In this document: positions 21,553-26,358 of the stretch, one piece after another
Position numbering within the stretch: the stretch's first letter is position 1
Layout of the letters: each line of letters starts with the position of its first letter
Assembly (NCBI RefSeq): GCF_000711695.1
Contig: NW_013546859.1
Location: forward strand, 1-26,358
Origin: Tilletiaria anomala UBC 951
Taxonomy: Eukaryota > Basidiomycota > Exobasidiomycetes > Georgefischeriales > Tilletiariaceae
Direction of reading: 5' to 3'
Length of the DNA stretch: 26,358 nt
Translations under genes and position numbers: made by a program
The notes under the pieces: model-generated
The model's input: the letters and a program-made list of their open reading frames with translations, nothing else
Database searches by the model: none
Told to the model about the DNA's origin: nothing

Positions 21553-24500
21553 AGGCCGAGCAAGGATACCCAAGCAGCTATTGCATTGGATCGGATTCAG
21601 AAGGCAGAAGCCACATTGGCGTCAACAAAATCTGCACATTCACATTTCCTAGTACGTCTCCCATGCATTCGTGATAGGCCACAGGTACGATGTGCTGATG
21701 CACGGCGTCCTGGCAGGGCGATCGCCTTCATTAGGGTATACGCAGTGGTGTGCGAGAATGACAAGCTCAATGAAAATGTCAAAACGCATCAATGCGCGCT
21801 TGCAGCTGGCAGCCGCACTGATTGAAGCCGACAACGAGGTTTTGGCAGAGCAGGCTGCCTTGGAGAAAGAGAGAGAATTCTTTCGAAGGAGAGAAGGTCA
21901 AGCGCCTGGATCGGGCACAAGTGAGCTTCCGCTTAGAATATCATTGCCTGCTCCAAAATTGGCAAGCGAAAGTGCCATCTTCGCGCCGTACCGCTATGAC
22001 TCGAAACCTTTGCCCCACCAACGGTCGCGCACGAACAGCCTTTCAAGCCGGTTGTCCCTCCTGGACTCTCGCCAATCAGACCAAGGAGATGGAGCTCGAA
22101 GGCCTTCCATCGACTTCCTTGGCGTCGCGCTCCCTAGTGAGAAGAAAACTCGCGCAACGCACTCGAGCGCTGCTAGCATCGGAAGTCTCTCTCGGGCGAG
22201 CCTAGACAGCGGAGAAGCTTTCATCGGCGCCAGGAGTCGTCCCACGAGCTCAGTGCTCGACGCCAGAGACAATAGAAATGAAGACGTCGTCCAGGCTCTC
22301 GAAGCCTGGAACGTGGACAAATATTTAAGCCAAGAAGAGCGAGCCAAGATTGAAGGCAGACGGTGCAGGGCTAATTCTGTAATCGGCATGCCCCCATCGG
22401 AAACCCGACATGACGATCAGCGCCTGTCTTGGGACATGAGCTCGGCAGCGAACTATCAAGCCGGGTTCATGGGACGAACACAAAGCGAGGTGAACACCAC
22501 AGCCACAGGGGCGGAAATTCTCTCGCATATTTCTCGGGGAAAATCGAGGCGCGGTCCTCGCGCTGCACCCGACCCTGCTCTGCTCGCCAAGATAAAGCTG
22601 TATCGAGCGAGGCAGGAGACGTTGCCTCCGTCCGAATGGGACGGCCCTGGACCCTTAGCAAGCGAGAGCGAACTTGTGGACCACCTTGATGGTAATGCAT
22701 CCCAGGACGCAGAAAATCTGCTGAACCTCAGAAGGGTCATCTCACATAAGCAGTCGCTTGGTGAAAGTGGAATGGAGCTTGCCCGTCGCAAAAGCACACT
22801 AGGCGTCACCGGGAGCTGGTCTGACGAGGAAATTCCGGGGGACAAGGGTAAGAAGGCAACTCCGATCATGACGCCGGCTATCGATCATCTCATGTCGCCC
22901 GAGCATCCCTCACGTACAACACGCACTCTAGCTTCATCACGAGCACGGCCATCGACGCCTAGCAACATCAATACTCCAGAGCACAAGAGGCAATCTTCCA
23001 GCGGTGTTTTACTTGCGCCGCGAACTGCTGTTCCAGGAGATCCATTCGGTGTCTTTCCTCAGGACTCCACCCGGTACCCCTCGCATTTATCAGTGGCAGA
23101 TGATTTGAACGAAGACTGGAATGCAGCCGATGATAGGCTACTAGAGTCGTTGGGCGGAGGGAAGCGGCGTAGCCTTCCAATGGACGGTTTGACCACCAAA
23201 CAACTGCAGCGGCTAGCTCGGCATAGTCAGATGCCCGAGTTCTACGGCGATGTTCCTCCTGATGCACGATCGAGCATCGATACAACCAGGGCAGATAATG
23301 ATAGCATTTTCTCTATGGAGGTTATCCGCAAGCCTGTGACATCAATTCCGCCTCCAAAGCTGCTTAAACGCGATCCTGGTAAGCAAGGTAATACCCTGGA
23401 CCCAGACATGAGCTCTGCCAATTGGCGCACCAGAGGTCAGCTCTCGAAGCTTGCGAACCTCTTCGAACCTGTCAAGAAGGCTAAGCACATCAGAGAGTCA
23501 TTGGATGACGAATTCGCGATGGAAACGGACTGGCGCAAATCTGGGCCTCTGCAGGCGCGAGGGCTGGAAGCGCGCGTGCCCAGTACCTTGATCATGCCCC
23601 AGCCTTTGCAGAATACCCAAGCCGCTTCGACTGTGAATGACACTCCCAGAAGTGGGCAACAAGACGTCGGTGCCCTGCATGCCGTTGGCATCCATGTGCC
23701 CCCTGGATTTGTTCTGCACGATGGACGCGGTCTCCCGCCAGTCCGCTTCATATCAGTAAATGCAGCTTCGACTCGAGCGGCAAAAGCAGATAGTGACACG
23801 AAACCAACCAAGAAAGCAGATGTGATGCTGGATGCTTTCCTTCAAAGCACACTTGCAGAACGACCGATCCCAGTCCCTGCCACTGCACCAACTGGCATAG
23901 GACGGAGGGCCGCGAGCCAAAGCACAGTGCTCTTTCGCAACCAGCTTGTGCAGAATGAAGACGAAAAAGAGGGCTGGGGCTGGGAACCTTACACTCAGAC
24001 CGAATTTGTGCACCAGGAAGCTCAGCCAACAGAGGAAGTGCAGAGCACGAGTCGCAGCAAAAAAGGAAAGTCACGGTCCAAGAGGGAGAGGAAAGATCGC
24101 AGGCGACGTAGGGAGGAGGGAAGGCTCCGCCGCAACGAGGTTCAACCCCAAGGTACGGCGTGCGCGGCTGTCGAAGAGGACTCTGAAGACGACACCGAGA
24201 GCGACGGCTCCAGCGATACTAGCAGCGCAATCTCGAGATCTTCATGTGCTACATCGGGTAGACGAAAGCCATGGGTGGATGATGTCAGGCCGGCGGGAAA
24301 GCTGTACGGCAAGTCTCTCCTCGATGTTGCAGAGGCACGAGTGGTAACTCGCAAAAGCGCCAATATGTGAATGCAGACCCTATGCTGTCTGCTACCGCAG
24401 GGTAGCTTGCTGACTCGACTGTGTCCTTGACAGGTTTTATGGTCAGGCGGATTTGGCTGAAGGCTTGCAGAAGTCCACGGATGCCGAGTCTGTTTCCCTA

Positions 24501-25694
24501 GCACCGAGCCGGGCTGTGCCATTCGCTGATCGCCCCCTCGGCATGAACGACACACGAGAGCGTATGCAAACTATTTTTGGCAAAGATGAAGTTTGGGAAC
24601 GTGAGATGCAAAAACGCCGCGATGAGGATCAGCAGGAGTTACAAAGCTATACCAGCGCCGCAAGCACTGACAAATGTGAGGCCGAAGTCGGATCGCCATT
24701 GGAGCCTCATGAGGGACCATCTGTGCTTGCGCGACCCATCACTTCAGCCGAACCTCTTACCCTGGACATTGCTGTGTCTGCCGAAGGCACTCGACACGGA
24801 GGGACGACAGACTGGTTTGCCGGGGCATCGGACCACGACACCGACAGTGAGGGATCGTCTGTCATCGAAGCTCGAAGAAGTCACGAGGAATATGAGCGTC
24901 GGAAGTCCTTGACTCTGGAACACGCTCTGCAAGAGCCACAAACTTTACTGGACTTAAGCCAAGACGAGGGCAAAAAATGCGATGGCAGCGAGAGCGACAG
25001 CTCGGAAGATCTCCCGCTAGATCAACTAAAGACCAATCGGAAGTCGAGTCTCATACCTTACGAACTTCGTCTCACGCACTTGCTCTCATCTGCAGACGGC
25101 AATTCCTCGGACGAGGAGATGCCGCTTGCTCAGATCATGAATAAAAGAAAGGATGTCCTTGGCGAACTTCTACATCTTTCGAGCCACTCAGAGCAAAACT
25201 TTGCGGCTACCGGCACCGCCACTGCGGAAAGGTGCCGCCAGCACTCAGGAGAACTTGAAGACCTCGGGGAAGGAGACTCGGACTCCGATGATGACGCGCC
25301 TTTGGGGGTCAAGCATCCTCAGGGTCCAGAGATATTGAGGCGTCTTCATCCCACTTCTAGGGGTGAAGAAGGATCTGATGATGAGCCACTAGGCATGGCG
25401 CACCCCCAAGCTGCAATCATTGCAGAACAAGCAGCGTTGATCAAACAGCTCCAGGCGGAAAGGGCGAACTCTCAGCAGGCGATGCCACCGTCACAATGGG
25501 CAATGCCAGCATACCCTGCGATGCCGGTCTATGATGCGATGTCCAATATGCAGCTTTTTGCTCCAAGTCCGCTGATTCAGGGACCCAGCTCCGATATAGG
25601 GGGGCCGAATCTTCTCTACGATCCAAAATCGACATTGATCGACAGATGGCGCAATGACGTTCCTGGTCATGCTGGCGTGTCCAACCAATCATGA
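21553..25694 (+). CDS. Large, mostly disordered protein of unknown function; 5' end not resolved
   Basis: I do not recognise this family. The model has exons 21553-21651, 21746-24366 and 24434-25694, about 1,327 residues without the missing start. A GTACGT...ACGCAG intron (94 bases) joins DRIQKAEATLASTKSAHSHF to WCARMTSSMKMSKRINARLQ, and a 67-base GTGAAT...TTGACAG intron with a CTGAC branch joins RKSANM to FYGQADLAEG. If the first intron is wrong, the protein could start at one of the Met codons near 21761-21779. The N-terminal 90 residues look helical and coiled (AALIEADNEVLAEQAALEKE). The middle is Ser/Arg/Pro-rich with many RxxS-type sites. A strongly basic run (about 24050-24140; KKGKSRSKRERKDRRRRR) is a likely nuclear-localisation or RNA/acid-binding patch and is followed by an acidic run (EEDSEDDTESD). 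Conserved-looking islands are EAWNVDKYLSQEERAKIEGR and GRRKPWVDDVRPAGKLYGKS. The C-terminal third carries four acidic-PL motifs (see findings) and a short helix (AAIIAEQAALIKQLQAER). No enzyme domain or membrane span is seen. Confidence 0.75.
24994..25413 (+). repeat. Four acidic Ser-x-PL motifs in two pairs within the orphan protein
   Basis: The protein frame reads SDSSEDLPLDQLKTNRKSS (24994-25050), NSSDEEMPLAQIMNKRKD (25101-25154), SDSDDDAPLGVKHPQ (about 25276-25323) and GSDDEPLGMAHPQ (about 25371-25410). The first two share acidic-PL-x-Q-hydrophobic followed by N and basic residues. The last two share PLG-x-x-HPQ. They look like repeated short linear motifs, perhaps casein-kinase-2 sites beside a docking motif. 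The function is unknown. Confidence 0.6.
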
Positions 25695-26358
25695 ACTACG
25701 CAGGCATCTCGGTTCATTCTGTAGCATGAAAATGTACCAGAATCATGACACCAGACCACCTGCGCCTTTGGACCCCCTCGCAGTGCTTATCAGGTGGATG
25801 TGGAAGGTCTAGACGGCCACTGAAGCGACTTCAAAAACCTCCCTGTTGGGGTTGAAGCCGGGAATGGGGCAGATGCGCTGACAACAGGCAAGATCACTTC
25901 GAAATAACAACTCCAGTGCTCATAACCCTTGCACGTTATAAATCCTGCACTCTCAGAATTTGCATTCAGTTGAAATTTGCGTTACATACTTCGATGGCCT
26001 TTGCTCCTGGGAGGTGATCTCATGAATGAATGGCTCACTACGACCAAGATAAGATGTTCTGGCACCTTGTTTGTTATCTACGCTACACGAACTCTGAGTG
26101 CTATGCCCCGCCCTTATATATTCACAAAGTGCCAGCTTTCCTATGCAGTCAATGTAGCTTGTTCCTTGCCCTCAAACCTTCAATGACGCTCGATGATGTC
26201 CTACGGGCCCTGTTGCTTCGACGTGATTCGCGGTGCTTCCCTCCGTTGGCTCAAGCGCCCGCGCTGCCATTGCTCCTGTGTCCCTTTTCGGCAGCTAGAG
26301 CCCATCTCGCGCAGTGGACGACGCTGGCTGCCACGCATTACCGTTTCAATTTTTGCCA
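25695..26358. other. Right-edge intergenic stretch
   Basis: No convincing gene was seen after the orphan-protein stop codon. A TATATAT-like element at about 26114-26121 directly follows a CCCCGCCC run (26107-26113). With the pyrimidine-rich sequence beyond, this could be the promoter of a plus-strand gene lying off the window. The 69-codon frame at 25977-26186 has no recognisable content. Confidence 0.4.

Noticed and set aside
25977-26186. 69-codon plus-strand frame near the right edge
   Set aside because: Short, without motif, and it overlaps a TATA-like promoter sequence.

Overview
The window looks like nuclear DNA of a basidiomycete fungus. Genes are split by short GT-AG introns, mostly 60-115 bases, with CTGAC/CTAAC-like branch points, and products have long Ser/Ala/Gly-rich disordered tails. 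The proteins read like those of smut-like fungi (Ustilaginomycotina), but no species can be named from the sequence and the placement is inference. No prokaryotic operon, rRNA, CRISPR array or virus-like element was seen. All identifications below come from motif recognition, not from a database search.

Layout. 1-1165: no supportable gene. 1166-2709 (+): decayed MmgE/PrpD-family gene (2-methylcitrate dehydratase/cis-aconitate decarboxylase fold), broken by about six frame changes and internal stops. 2765-5520 (-): four-exon multi-membrane-span RING E3 ligase of the Asi1/Asi3 type, convergent with that relic. 6776-7593 (-): two-exon endosulfine/Igo1 protein. 8829-10268 (-): two-exon TDG/Mug-type mismatch DNA glycosylase. 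11467-14219 (+): seven-exon PAQR/hemolysin-III (Izh3-like) membrane protein, divergent from the glycosylase. 14609-16339 (-): four-exon WD40 protein Cia1/CIAO1, convergent with the PAQR gene. 17175-20546 (+): decayed DDHD-domain phospholipase gene, which also seems to carry an inverted internal piece. 21553-25694 (+): large, mostly disordered protein of unknown function (at least about 1,300 residues), 5' end unresolved. 25695-26358: no gene seen.

Functional picture. The intact genes are unlinked housekeeping or regulatory functions: inner-nuclear-membrane protein degradation, Greatwall/Rim15-endosulfine-PP2A control of quiescence, base-excision repair, membrane receptor/zinc-lipid homeostasis, and cytosolic Fe-S assembly. 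I see no evidence that they form one pathway or a gene cluster. The less ordinary points are the two large gene relics within 26 kb, the inferred inversion inside the DDHD relic, a pair of repeated acidic-PL motifs in the orphan protein, and a canonical G-quadruplex pattern upstream of the RING ligase gene.
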